From Clitoria ternatea (lineage: Eukaryota > Streptophyta > Magnoliopsida > Fabales > Fabaceae), in NCBI GenBank assembly GCA_037962975.1, contig CM075674.1, forward strand, positions 84,894,501 to 84,958,500: 64,000 nucleotides of DNA, in the 5' to 3' direction. The position numbers were made by a program, and so were the translations under genes. Below, piece by piece: positions 11,187 through 23,169 of this stretch (the stretch's first letter is position 1; every line of letters starts with the position of its first letter). The notes beneath the pieces were generated by a model that worked only from the letters and a program-made list of their open reading frames with translations, searched no databases and was not told where the DNA came from.

Positions 11187-11578
11187 TCTTCACAACTTTT
11201 GCTTGATTGGTGGACATTCCGGCTTTAAAGGCAACCTGTGCTCCACGATGCTGTTATCCAACCCTGGCATATCCTGATATGACACATGCGAATACATCCT
11301 AAAATTCCCTGAGCAGTTTAATTAATTCATCTTGTTGCTCTTTGCTTAGGAGTGTGCCCATCTTAACCTCTTTAACATCCCCTTCATCCCCCAAGTTTAC
11401 GGTTCTGATCTCTTCCTGATGAGGTTGAATTTCCTCATCCTCCTGTCCCATTAATCTTGTTAATTCGGGTGAGGGTTCAAAGTCTTCCTCATTTTCCTCA
11501 TAGGCGTAATTATTTGGATAATCAGAATCGTGAAACAAAACCGAGTCCTCGCCACTCTCAGAGGAATCGCTTTTGGAT
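11187..11578 (-). pseudogene. Linker before RT in Ogre pol, acidic region
   Basis: The minus strand encodes an acidic stretch (EENEEDFEPSPELTRLM, then IQPHQEEIRTVNLGDEGD) ending LLREF at 11299, as found just upstream of RT in Tat/Ogre elements. A TAG at 11299-11301, a one-base frame change near 11287 and a TGA just upstream of 11186 separate it from RT. Confidence 0.75.
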
Positions 11579-11788
11579 CTGCATTTAGGTTATATTATAA
11601 CAAATGAAAAAGGAAAACAGGCGAGTGATAAGAGAAAAAGATTGATCAAAGAGGAAGTACTAAAATTAAACTGTGTTCATTGATTTAAATAAACAAACAA
11701 GTTTTAGCATTTGCCCTTATTACAAAATAGGTCCCAAAGCCTTAGGCATAGTAGAGGGACCAATAAATTTTAAGATAACAATAATTAC
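11579..11788 (-). other. Possible intron between protease and RT
   Basis: On the minus strand GTAATTATTG (about 11788) could act as a donor. AATGCAG (ending at 11579) follows a T-rich stretch and fits an acceptor. The 210 bases between them contain stops in the linking frame. Ogre elements are known to splice an intron in this interval, which supports the idea, but the exact sites are my guess. Confidence 0.35.
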
Positions 11789-12027
11789 TTTGACAGAACA
11801 TTGACAGTTGTAGGGAACTCCATGATTTCCCAATTGTTCAGCTCTTGACTTGGCGAGCAAGCATACACCAATTTCGCATTATGGCTGGGCCCGTCTTCAA
11901 TCATGGCCACTTGGTCTGGATACATGATCCTGACACTCCTGAAGCTTTGGTAAAGGTCACAGATAGGGATTCTTGCGGTGTCGAATTCTTGACCAGTAAG
12001 GCGAGCAACCCTCCTCCCCCTTCTTTT

Positions 12028-13425
12028 TTATTCAACCCTTCTCCTATCTGCTGCTGTAGGTTTGTACCCCAGGCCATACCTATCTTTCTTCTCAGGGAGG
12101 CACACAGGCTGTGTTCTCTCTTCCAGTTTACACCCTAGACCTTTCCCTTGCTCATATCCCTCCTGTAACATTGCCCTGGCAACTGCTAGAGTCACGTTTG
12201 GGAAAGATGTCTTGACAATGCTCATCGCATTGGCTATTTCCAGAGCCTGGAATGAGGTCTCGAGGGCCTCCTCAGCTGCCTCGATATACGGAGTAGAGAT
12301 AGGTTTGCTAACTAGAAAGTCTTCCTCCCCAGAAACAATCACCAATTTATTATTGACGATGAACTTCAACTTTTGATGTAATGTGGAAAGGACCACCCCA
12401 GCTGAATGGATCCACGGCCGCCCTAGCAAGCAACTGTAGGTGGGCGTGATATCCATGACTTGGAAGAGCACTTGGAAGGTACACGGACCAACTTGTATTG
12501 GCAAATCTATTTCTCCCATGACTTCCCGTCGGGTCCCGTCAAAAGCCCGTACGACCATAGAGCTAGGCCTCATATATGTTCCATCGAAGGGCAATCTTAC
12601 TAACGTGGATTTTGGCGTTACGTTCAGGGAAGATCCATTGTCGACAAGTACTTTGGCCAAGATATGATCCTAACACTTTACAGAAATATGAAGGGCATTA
12701 TTGTGCCCTCTTCCCTCAGCGGGTATTTCATTGTTCGTAAAGGTCAAATAATTGTTAGCCACAATATGTCCCACTATGCCTCCAAACTTGTCGATAGGTA
12801 AATTGTGCTTGACATGGGCCTCGCTTAGAACTTTCATTAATATGTCCCGATGTGGTTCGGAGTTCATCAGCAGTGACAACAAGGAAATCTTGGCTGGGGT
12901 ATGGTTCAATTGGTCTAGCACTTGGTACTCGCTATGGCGGATAAACTTCAGGAACTCCTGGGCTTCTTCCTCAGTCACAACCCTTTTTGCTTTGCCAACG
13001 GTTTCTTCTTTCTCAGTTCTTACCTCCCCGGTAGCTTTATCCTGTTTTGACTCAGGTTGTGTATATACCCTCCCGCTCCGAGTCATTCCTCCAACTCTAC
13101 CGATATTTGTAACAGAGGAGGGTGGTGCAGGATCGACTGCCACTGGGTTGGTGACGACCACATCTGAACCATACTTCCATGGCACAGCATGAGAACTATT
13201 GAAAGGGAACGGAGTGGGTGATTGCACCGAGATGATAGTTTTGACTGGAGTCGGGGTCGGAACTGTAGGCGCATTTCTGTTATAAAATATGACCAGGGGC
13301 TTTGGGGCCCGTAACCCGGTCTGATTCTGTACCATGTTTATCTCGCCTCCTTGGCGCCTACAAATTTCCATGGTGTGGTTGTCCATGAGTTCTTGGAGGG
13401 TTTTTTGGAAGCTTTGTCGCTTCAT
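12028..13425 (-). pseudogene. Gag-pro junction, aspartic protease and G-patch of the Ogre-like element
   Basis: One frame runs from 13425 to 12028 with a single TAG at 12670-12672. After that stop the protease active-site motif VDNGSSLN appears (Asp7 of the second segment), followed by the flap and GRPWIHSAG regions. At about residues 160-205 lies a clear G-patch-like motif (GYEQGKGLG...YGLGYKP). A glycine-rich G-patch after protease is known in some retroelements and betaretroviruses and may bind RNA. The upstream part (residues 1-130 of the first segment) is a low-conservation linker ending in the region before the protease. The frame ends with TAA at 12028, before the RT linker. Confidence 0.85.
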
Positions 13426-13619
13426 AGACCGGTCATTATTATATTCCTCATCTCATGGGCCTTCTATCAACCCCATCTCAAGCATGTGGGAGTGAATAAT
13501 TTCCAAAGGCATTCTTACATCCTCAACCCTTGAAATACGTTCTTCCCCTTCCTCAACAGCGTTAACCCTAACCTTCCGTGGTTGGGTAAAGGGTTCATTG
13601 TCATGTTAGGGCTCCCCTC

Positions 13620-14898
13620 CTAAAAGCTTATCCAGTCAGCCCTGACTAGATCTCTTACCTTAAACTTGAAAGCCAGGCAATTTTCAGTGGAATGCCCTGG
13701 TGCACCGGCGTGGTAATCACACCGTGCATTTGGGTCATTCCCCCTCAGGTAGGGTGGCTGAAGGGGCCTCAAGGGACAGGGCACTACCAGTGTACTCTTG
13801 ATGAGATAAGGGAGAAGTTCGGTATAGGTCATGGGGATATGATTAAATTGAACCTGGGTGCGGTCGTTATTTGGCCTCCTTCGATTTGGGTTTGGCTGTT
13901 GGTTTATGTGCGGCTGTCGGTACGATGCTTGGGGTGTTTGGTATGGTGCTTGTGGTGGTGTTGGTGGTCGTATAACAGGTTTTTCAGAAGTGGGGTGGAT
14001 TTGGGTTTTAAACTGTAACCACATAGGGATGTGGCGCATTGGGATATATCGGTGGAAAGGTGATGGGGGTATGCGGTCTTGGCTGGTTTCCCTTCTGGTT
14101 ATAAGAGATTGAGTTGGTCTCTCCATCTCTTTTCCTGCCCTCCCCAAATGTTGGTTTCCTCATCGACCCCGCCCCGGATGGGCCTCGGGTAATCTTCCCG
14201 GTTCTTAGTCCATTTTCTATTCTTTCTCTGATGGTGACAATATCGGAGAATTGAGATGCAACACTTCCAATCATCCTATCATAAAAAGGCGATTGGAGCG
14301 TGTCGATGAACATGGAGACGACTTCCTTTTCTAATAAGGGTGGGTCTACCTGTGCAGCAACTTCACGCCATCGCTGGGCGTACTCCTTGAACGTTTCAGA
14401 CTCATTCTTTGTCATATTTTGTAATTGCACCCTATCTAGTGCCATGTCCAAGTTGTACTTGTATTGCTTCATGAAAGCATCGGACAAGTCCTTCCAACAG
14501 CGTATGCGAGACCGCTCGAGGTGGGTGTACCATGTGAGGGCAGCCCCAGCCAAGCTGTCTTGAAAGCAATGGATCAACAATGGGTTATTAGATGTGTGGG
14601 ATGCCATTTTTGACAAAACATGGTCAGATGATTCTTTGGGCAAGTTAGCCCTCAGTACTTGTCGAACTCTGGCACCTTGAATTTGGGAGAAATAACGACA
14701 TCAGGGATTAAACAAAGTTTCGCGGCGCTTCCGAACCCAAAACCTTCTATTCCCTCCATTGCTCTCAACTTCCTTTCCAGGACTTCTATCCTTCCTTCTT
14801 GGATAGCAGCGGCAGTACTTGGGCCAGTGGCAGTATGATGTTGCGCATACCCGTATGGCTGGTGAGCGTTGGTCGGATTGGTGTTTAACAGGGTGTGG
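13620..14898 (-). pseudogene. Gag capsid core and zinc finger of the Ogre-like element
   Basis: The minus strand encodes the retrotransposon gag core (HCFQDSLAGAALTWYTHLE, then FKEYAQRWREVAAQV) in 14643-14008. A proline- and glutamine-rich stretch with a CCHC-like finger (CDYHAGAPGHSTENC, residues 143-157) follows in the overlapping piece 14147-13620. The product would package element RNA into cytoplasmic particles. Frames change near 14650, 14100 and again before 13425, so the gene is broken. The N-terminal part is displaced to 17159-17700 by a solo LTR inserted at 14899. Confidence 0.85.
14894..14898. repeat. Target-site duplication TGTGG (left)
   Basis: TGTGG at 14894-14898 is repeated at 17159-17163 on the other side of the solo LTR. 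Confidence 0.85.
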
Positions 14899-17158
14899 TG
14901 TAACATCCCAAATTTTGTAATTTTTAGAAAAATTCATTCATTAAGGATTAATGGAGAAATTTTGAATGAAAGTCCGAGTAAAGACTGTTTAAAATATGAT
15001 ATTCCGAGTGAAAATAGAGAGATACCGAGTGAAGAAAGACCAAGGAAGCCATTTCCAAAAGAGGTTAAGATGTTTCCGAGTGAAACATCATTAAGCGAAT
15101 TATTTCTAAGTTAAGTAAATGGTGTCCGAATGAGACACTCCTGAATAAAGAAACTGAGTGAAATATTTCCGAATGAAATATTTCCGAGAGAAGCATTCCT
15201 GAGTGGGGGAAAACATTGAAATTGAATGAGTATTTCTCAGGACGGATTTTGAGAAATTACCGAGTGGTGAACTTTGTTAAATTTATGCTCGGGTCGATGA
15301 ATAATAATGACTAAAAGCTTGTGCTCGAGTTTGTCTTCGGAATTGTCCTTGACCCCGAGTGATTCGTTTGAAGTGGAAAAGACTTCCGAGAAAGAGAGTT
15401 GACTTTAAACTCTGAGTGATTTTAGATGGAAGACTTTCGAGTGATTGACTCGGATATAAATATACTTGAGTATGTTTGAATGAGATATTACTGTGTGGGA
15501 TATTTCCGAGGAAAGAAAGCTGAGTGTTCCAGGGAATGGAACATTTCCTCCGAATGAAGGAATTCTGAGCGGACAGAGGCTTACTTGGAAAAGATGTGCC
15601 CAAGATGAAACCGAGTCAGAATTATTGATTATTTCAATGCTTTCCACGTCACTCTGTTCTTCTACCTTCCAGCAGATTCTTTTCTGATATTTTTCTAAAA
15701 TGGGACCCTTTCTGATATGCTGTCCCTTTTCATTAAATGCTCATTCCTTATTCATCATCTGAAGAAAATGTGTGTCAGACTCCTTCCTATTGTTCACGTC
15801 TCTTTTGCATGAACGATATAAATACCAGTTACTGCTGTTGAATGAGTTTAGAAACTCTTGAAAGTAAAAATATCGTTTATAATCCTTCTCTTTCGAACCT
15901 TGCTAAGAAGCCATTAACAAAGAAGAAGAAATTAATCTTCATTTCTTCACAAAGAGAGTTTTAGACTGGTACAAAGCTGAAACTCCAGTCAGAATCTATA
16001 AATTATGATTTGGATATAGCTTACAAAGCTGCAGGAACTCTTATTTCCAGGTAGGGGGAGCGTTACATTTCAAATAGATAGTTTATGAATGGACGTGGGG
16101 TGCTATTATTATGTTGTATATATGTTGTGTGCATAATTGTTATCGAGACCCCATTTATATGACCCTTTATGTTTTCATATATCTCATTCATATTATTGAT
16201 AATGATATTGATATGAAATTGGTGATGAGTATATGAATGTTATTCATGAATTTTTCATGATGAATATAAATGCATGGGATGCATATCGATCAGTATCTGA
16301 TGCTTGTGTGATGAATGAGTATGAGATATGATGTGATTCTCACAAAAGACCTTAGGTGGGACTCAAGGCAACCTCTTGAGCGGGGCTCGGGGTTTTAGCC
16401 CGTAGCACCGAGTAGAGTACCGCTACCACTCTAGGAGTGGTACTCGGTGTTACATTATGGGCGTAGAGCAGTTTGGTACCAGTAAAACGGCCGGTTCAGC
16501 TGAGAGCTAAGTTATGGCTCGGGGAGCCAGTGTTGCAACACAATTAAAAGGCTTAATAATGGATTTATCCGAATGAGTACCAGTGTGTATTGATATATAT
16601 ATATATATATATGTGTGTGTGTTGTTGAGAATAACATATTGTTCATGTTGTTGTATACAGCTCGGTATGTGTTATTTGCATAGTTATGGATTGGACTTTT
16701 TAATCCAATTCAATAACTATTATTTGATATGTTTATGCTCACCCCCTACTCATTATTTTTACAGTGGAAAGGAGACACAGTGATGGCACTTGAAGTCACT
16801 CAACCGATTGAAGCATTATGTATTTGTATGTACAATACATAGTGTACATAGTTATCTTGGTAGAAGCCTTGGCCGGCTTCTATGATTACCGAATGAATAT
16901 TCTTTTTGTATACTAAATGGCCGATCGGCTTTTTGTAATGTGACAATGATATTATTTATTTCAGATTCTGTTTTTAATCTTGAAATTAATTGAGAAACGT
17001 TTATTTGAATTTGTTTATATTATACAATGGGTCGGTCGAATTGTGGTATAGTCGGTATTGTTAGTTTTGAATCCGACTCCTGTTTTTGAAATTTAAATTA
17101 TTCACGAGAAATTTATTGGATTTATTAAAAGTTTATTTTAAAAATTAAGGATGTTATA
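14899..17158 (+). mobile_element. Solo LTR of 2260 bp inserted in Ogre gag
   Basis: It starts TGTAACATCC and ends GGATGTTATA (probably GTTACA with one C-to-T change), flanked by a perfect 5-bp TGTGG duplication. Removing it rejoins the gag frame. No PBS, polypurine tract or coding region lies inside, so it is a solo LTR left by recombination between the two LTRs of a full element. It contains many CCGAGTGA-type words (15000-15550), a TATA-like box, a TA/TG microsatellite at 16590-16622, and a GC-rich block at 16375-16520. Orientation is taken from the TATA box. Confidence 0.85.
15815..15826 (+). promoter_or_regulatory. Candidate TATA box of the 2.26-kb solo LTR
   Basis: GATATAAATACC lies 0.9 kb into the LTR, followed by sequence that would form R-U5. 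The call rests on position and sequence only. Confidence 0.4.
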
Positions 17159-17700
17159 TGTGGGGTCTGGTAATGGCTTGGGTCATGTAGATGGGTTGGG
17201 TAGGCTGTGCTTGGGTAGCTTGTGTTTGGGTGGCTTGCGTGTGGGTGGCTTGTGTATGGATGGGAACCGTTTGAAACTCTCGGGCAGGCAGGATATTTGG
17301 TTGAGCGGTGTAAAGAATTACCTCCTGGTAATCGGGCTCTTCTTGCACTGGTGGAAAATAACCCGGTGGTAAACCATACACCGAAAAAGGCATAGCATTA
17401 CCCTCTGCATCCATGAAGGTATGGTGCTGGATGTTGGCAGACTTACCAATGAGAACTGCAAGGGTAGGCGCAGCAGGGTCTGAATTCGGTCTTCCAGACG
17501 GACCCTAAGTGTGCGGGGAGTAGGTGGCCTTTGTTTGGCGTCTTCTACACCTGCCAAAGAATCCCCTTCTGTGACCCTTTTCTCAAGGAGCTTGGCCATC
17601 TCGGCCATTTGCTCCTTCAATTGGCTGACTTCAGCTTTTAGGCTCTCATTTTCTTATTCCACTTCAGCCATGAGTTTCTTTTTAAGCTGAGTTGTGTAAG
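17159..17700 (-). pseudogene. N-terminal part of Ogre gag, separated by the solo LTR
   Basis: One frame (17620 downward) encodes a short coiled segment (KEQMAEMAKLLEKRVTEGDS). Another frame (17414-17154) encodes MDAEGNAMPFSVYGLPPGYF and a Thr-Gln-Ala repeat stretch (about residues 53-75), which continues into the gag piece at 14898 once the solo LTR is removed. A frame change near 17500 breaks it. Confidence 0.75.
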
Positions 17701-17983
17701 GGTGCTTACCCGTTATGTCTAAAGAATCACAATAACTTGTTAGGGAAATAAAAGAAAACAAATAAAGGATATGATAAAACAAAGATAGAAAGGTGTACGC
17801 GGGATGCAATTCTGAATTCAGCACGTATTCTCTGACCGTTCCTCAGAATGTCACGTTCAAAAGTACTAGGTAAAGCAGTAAAGCGGGAATTAACATGAGA
17901 CAATCGTGGAGACGAAAAGAGCTTCATTATTTTATGCTTCCAAAAGATACAATGTTGTTAACAAGATTTGAATTACAAAAACT

Positions 17984-19924
17984 TTAGCCGTTCCTGGCTT
18001 GGGCAATCATAGCCCTCATTTTACAAATTCTTTCCTGACAGTAATTCAAAAATGATGATATCTCTTTTGGGGTAGACAGAGGATTTACCATGCCTTCAGC
18101 CTGCTTCAACTTTGACGGGAGGTCTCCCAAGACTCCGTTGGCTAAATATGCCAAGTCGGCGAAACGGTCCATCCATGAATGAATGATTTCATCACGTCGG
18201 GCCAACTCAACTCCCAAAACTCGCGTGGCCTCTTGGCAGCGCTGCTCAACATCAAGGGCCTTTTTCTGTTCAGCGTTTATTTCTTGCTCATAGGTCCTCA
18301 TCATTTCATCAAGCTATCGCTCCAACTTGTGGACCTAGGTTTGTAACATCTCTTTTTGCACCAAGGACTCCTTTTTTTTCTCTTTGGATTGGACCAGCAT
18401 GTCTTTCAGGAGTTGTTTCTCGGCCAGTATGGCGTCGCTTTGCTGACCTTTCATCTTCAGTTGGGAATTGGCTGCGTGAAGACATTGGTCTTGTTTCATC
18501 CTATAGTCTTCGTCAAACTTCCGCTTCTTTCGTATTTCATCCATAGCATGTTTCCCTTCTGAATTTTCTGTCTTTTGAAGGGCGCACTCTCATTGACATC
18601 TCAAGAGGTCTTCTTCTAGCTTTTGATTCTTCGCTGTCAACTCTTCTACTTAAACCTTCAGAGATAGGGTGGCTTTGTCCTCCATGATGAGCGGTAGAGT
18701 GAAAGTGTTTGCGGTCCGGTATGAAGGACTTCTGAAGGGCAATTTCACAATGAAAACTTTGTTCAAGACCCATTCATAGTATTCATCCCCAACAGCATGG
18801 CTTCGTGCTCCCAATTCCTTTCCCATCTTATGGACCTTTTTCCATGCATTGGCTATATTCTGAACGGTGGATGTATAATTTCCTTTCGCATAATACGAAA
18901 CAAAAAGAGTGAGCAGTTCTTTGTTCGGTGGCCCGAGCAGAGGATAAGCCAACTGACGCTTTGCAATAACAGGATTGTAGTTAATGCACTCTTACGTACC
19001 CATGAGAGGAACATTTAGATAACCCCCACAGCTATAGATGATTGACTCGACTTTATGCCACTGAGGATACCATCTGACTTTCTCTGCTGTAAGGCCCACG
19101 AGATGATTGGCTCATTCACGCCCATTTTTGGCTGCCAACTGACACAGTTTCAGATCAGAAATCGGAAACTCAGCCTTGCATATCTGATGAAAGGCATGGG
19201 ATGTGAGCCACACATATAAAACAGGCAAACAGCAAATGATCCTCTTTCCACCTTGTGTGTGGCAGAAATCCATGGTGCAGTACATGTTGGCCAACATAGT
19301 TGTAACTGGGTTTTCGAGCCTGTGTTTGCGAGCGGTGAAGACATTGATAGCATCATAATCTATATAATTATCAAAGTTGGGGAATAAGACAACCCCATAG
19401 ATAGTGAGAGCTAAGGTGTCCATGAAGGCTTCCCATTCTTCCTTTTCTGCCAGGATGTGTATGTGTTTCTCAAGAAACTCTCGAGTAAACCCGGGAACTT
19501 GGTTTCTGTTCATTTGTGCGCCTTTTAACATCTCAGGATGGATTTTCAAAATACGTGCGACAGAAACGATCGTTGCATGATGATCAAGATGGCGATAGGG
19601 AATCTGTCCCTCCACCGGCATTCCCAATATCTGTTCAAACTCTTCTACAGAAGGTGCCAGTTGAAAGTCTTGAAATGTGAAGCAGCGGAGAGGTGGGTCA
19701 TAGAATTGAGCCAGAGCTGTAATTGCTTCAGTTTGGACTTCTACCTCCAAGAGATTTAGGATCTTCCCATATTTTCTTATAAAGGCCATCTTTTGAGTTA
19801 AATTCAATTTCTTCCCCAGTGTCTGTAGACTATCAGTATCGACCTTCCTAACCTTGATGTGTAACAACTTCTTCAATTCCGTCATCTCTGTACCACATGT
19901 GTCATGTCTCATGTTAATTTCCAT
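17984..19924 (-). pseudogene. Ogre ORF1 (extra ORF upstream of gag; DUF7745-like plus coiled coil)
   Basis: A single frame of 647 codons from ATG at 19924 to the stop at 17984, with six in-frame premature stops (lowest bases 19112, 18992, 18650, 18590, 18335 and 18314) and no frame change. The first 300 or so residues form the globular domain seen before gag in Ogre elements (FYDPPLRCFTFQDFQLAPSV, EQILGMPVEGQIPY, then AKRQLAYPLLGPPNKELL), related to plant-mobile-domain-like proteins. The C-terminal third is charged and heptad-like (VEELTAKNQKLEEDLL, MKQDQCLHAANSQLKMK, EQEINAEQKKALDVEQR), predicting a coiled coil. The function of ORF1 is not established. It lies 1.1 kb downstream of the PBS, and gag follows. 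Confidence 0.85.
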
Positions 19925-21044
19925 ACCGACTCAGAGATACTGCCAAATTCAGAATTGTCCCCTACGAATACCGAGACAAAGAAAGGAATCAGCTATTGTT
20001 ATGTTTTAAAATCAATGCTTCTCCCAAGGATTTGATGCAAAATAGAAATTTTTGTTGTTTTTTTTGGAAACATTGATTTTCAAAACTCATGTGAGCCCGA
20101 CTTGCAAAAGTCGTAGATTTCCCAAATCGTCATTGATATCCCAATTGGGAGGACATGAAAATTATTTTGATTTTTTTCTTTTGACGACTAGGAAAACCCA
20201 CGACTAGGGACTCGGAGGTACATGATCAAAAGAGAATTATCTATTCACCCGAAGAATACTGTGTATTCCAAAAAATGAATCCTTATTTTAAAATGGAGTA
20301 AATCTTTGGGTGGTAAATAATTTATCTTTGGATAAAAGGGAAAGTGAAAATGACGTAAGGTAAAGTAAAGTTTGCCCTTTTGTGGCCTAGGTCGGGTTTG
20401 GTTGAAAGTCTTTTCTAGGCCCTACGGCTTGTTTAAAAGTGACTCTCTACACCGGGTGGCTTATACTAGACATCTAGAAGGTCACCAGAGCCAAGATCCT
20501 ACCCAAGACAGGGACGCAACAGTGGGGAATCCACTAGGTGCGTATATCATGAGAGGTCGTACTCTGGTTGAGGTTCTCACGAACACCGGATAGGAAGTAC
20601 ATCCCATACGATTCCGTATACCAACCCCTCCTAACTTAAGTTTCATTTGGGGCCCGGGTATAGGGCGCCACTCATAAGTGTGTGCGAGTAACTGTGAGTG
20701 TAGTGTGTGAAAGGGCATTCAATACATTTTACCTTACCCCATTCTACACAAAGAACAAACACAGAGCAAATATACAAAGTCGTCTACCCTAGGGTTCAAT
20801 AATTGTAGAAAAGTAGCATGGTCCTCTACCCTAGGGTTCAACAAACATGCAAACGTTGACAACGAAACAAATAACAAGATACGATTGGAGATAATAACAA
20901 ACACTTACAACAGTTAACAAAGAACAGCATACATTTACGATAATTAGCAGAAAACAAACAAGGGAAAAAATCAAAGCAAACAAAGGCTATATAAGAAATC
21001 ATGCATTTTTCAATCAAATTGGCCTGACTCTCTCAAATAATTGT
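19925..21044 (-). other. 5' leader of the Ogre-like element
   Basis: This is non-coding sequence between the PBS and ORF1. It contains A-rich runs (20740-21000) and a GC-richer block (20380-20720). I see no RNA gene, insertion or conserved domain. Confidence 0.6.
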
Positions 21045-21061
21045 CCATAGTGGAGTCGCCA
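21045..21061 (-). other. Primer-binding site of the Ogre-like element
   Basis: The minus strand reads TGGCGACTCCACTATGG, beginning two bases inside the 5' LTR edge. TGGCGACTCC-type sites match the 3' end of tRNA-Arg and are the usual PBS of Ogre/Tat elements. This fixes the LTR edge at 21064 and the minus-strand orientation. Confidence 0.8.
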
Positions 21062-21416
21062 TCTGTCGCAACCGGGGTCACGACAGCGCGGCGGAAAGAG
21101 AGACCAGACCGGCCGTGGGGGGCCGGAAACAAGGAGTCACCACCAACGTTTTTATTCTCAGGAAAAACATTGGGAAAAAACTATGGTTCAGTAAAGCACT
21201 GGTGAAGAAATGTGAGATTCGAGTTTGGGAGTCGGTTACGAGTAAGGAAGGTATTAGCACCCTACATCGCCTGTTAGAAATAGTACCAGGATTGAAAATG
21301 CGCAACATGAATAGCCTTATTTAAAAATGTTATTTCTTCCTCTTTTGTATTCTTTTTTTAGAATAGAATGGAAAGAACAAGTTGCACGAACATAAAGTGT
21401 CGGAACGAGGTCAACA

Positions 21417-21635
21417 GGACGTCTCGTCCGAATTAACCTCGACTTCGATGTAAGACAAAGAAGGGAAAGAATGCTAACAAGACGTCACGTCTAAATTAGT
21501 CATTCTTTGGTTAAAACAGGGGATCAAAAACAGGAAGAGAATAAACAGGACGTCTCGTCCTAAGTATTTTCCTCCTTATGAATCATGATGATGGTCAAAC
21601 AAAAACTAAGGGGAAATCAACAAGACGTCACGTCT
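21417..21635. promoter_or_regulatory. Four alternating ACGT-core palindromes in the LTR
   Basis: GGACGTCTCGTCC (21417-21429), AGACGTCACGTCT (21480-21492), GGACGTCTCGTCC (21548-21560) and AGACGTCACGTCT (21623-21635) alternate with spacings of 63-75 bases. Each is an inverted repeat with one or three central bases and an ACGT or CGTC core. They could be transcription-factor sites or remnants of a tandem repeat; the sequence alone does not decide. Confidence 0.5.
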
Positions 21636-22566
21636 AAATTGATTTTCACGGGAGTGACAGAAAGGACAGTTGTAAAGGAAACGTAAAAAATAAAAATAGG
21701 AATAAAATGGGAAAAGTGGGCCCGACAGGATTTGAAGTCCTGCTCCTACGTATTCTTGAGTTACCAAGAAATCAGGGTTACGTAGTTCTTGATGGTGTTT
21801 TTTTTTTAAAAAAAAAGACTAGGTAGTTGATGGTATATGATGTCTTTGAGGAAAACGCATACAAGGCGAAGTTCTTCGCATGTGTACGGCTTCTGAGGAG
21901 ATTGTGTAGACGGGAGTACTCCCGTACGACACTGACTAAAAAAAACAATTTTATGCTAATCAAAATAAAATGTGTGAAATACTCATTTTTTACTACTTAT
22001 TACGAACCTAGGTGGGAAAAAAGAAAAGAAAAGAAAACAACAGAAATTTATTTAAATAGGGAAGCAGATTCGACAAACAGTAACAAATTTGACAGAAAAA
22101 TAAGTAATGAAAAAAGCAGGGCAAATAAGAAACAGGATGTAACCGGTGTGACGGGGATGCCGAGAGCCGGTGTGGACTTGAACAATGGGAACCGAAGTGA
22201 CGCTGGTGTGGCTGTGGAGTTATGGGGAACCGGTGTACAGTTTAGTGAAGGGACAGTGTGAGGGTTTGGTGTAAGGGCCGGTGTGTAATTGATAAGGGTG
22301 ATTTAAGGGATCTGGACAGTATCTGGGAAATGGGGAAGTTCACTAAAAATTGGGTCTGATCTGGTGTCCTGGTAACGACTTAGGGTCCAGAACAAATTGT
22401 GAGGTTCGAGAGACCAAGATTCTGGCTTTGAACACCGGAGGAAACTTCAAGAGCTTTAGGGTCAAGAGATTTTTGGAGATCGAAGCAAGTTTCAGGGGAG
22501 TGTATGCAGAGTATCGACTAAAAAAATGACTAAATTTTCCAACCCCATGCGCCTCTTCAGATGAGG

Positions 22567-22577
22567 CATTTATATAG
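22567..22577 (-). promoter_or_regulatory. TATA box of Ogre 5' LTR
   Basis: The minus strand reads CTATATAAATG, the counterpart of 3468-3478. Transcription would run toward lower coordinates, through R-U5 and the PBS at 21045. Confidence 0.5.
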
Positions 22578-23169
22578 GTTCTGGGCGCTGGTTAAGTGCT
22601 AGGACAGCTCAAGCTTCCACTCACAGTGGAGGCAGCCTAGCCACTAACACGTTGTGGGGAGCAGCAGCTGGTGGGGAATTTTTAATTATTTCCACTTCTG
22701 CCCCCTGTCTGCCACTTCCAGAATTCATGGATCGACTTGGGTGTTACGATTCCAAGTCACAGCATGGGCAATCAGACTCCTCGATTGGTGTCACATGAGT
22801 CTATTATCAAGTTCATGAAAGTGTTTTCCCACGTCGGGTAAAAAAGGACACTGGTCTCACTTGGACGGTCTCAGGGAAACGATGCCTCTTTCGTTGGCTC
22901 AGATCGGTATCCCTCAGATCCGGACCGGTGTTCTTCTTATGGCCCAGACCGCTGTGTCCATATCCATTCTTGGTGGAAAATGAAAAGCCCGAATGCAGAA
23001 CCGATCCTTCGGTACTCGGTGTGAAGGCTTGAATTCGTTCAAGTAACACCGGATCCCTTTTTCGTCCAGAGTTGATTTACTCAGGAATTATCCACTCGGA
23101 TATATCTCTGCCCGAGAGGTATTCATTCGGAGTCAGACTTACTCGGGAATATCTCTTTCCGAGAAGTTT

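Noticed and set aside
12062..13274. Plus-strand frames opposite the Ogre gag-pro genes
   Set aside because: No recognisable domain; they are shadows of the minus-strand protease and gag, whose motifs are clear.
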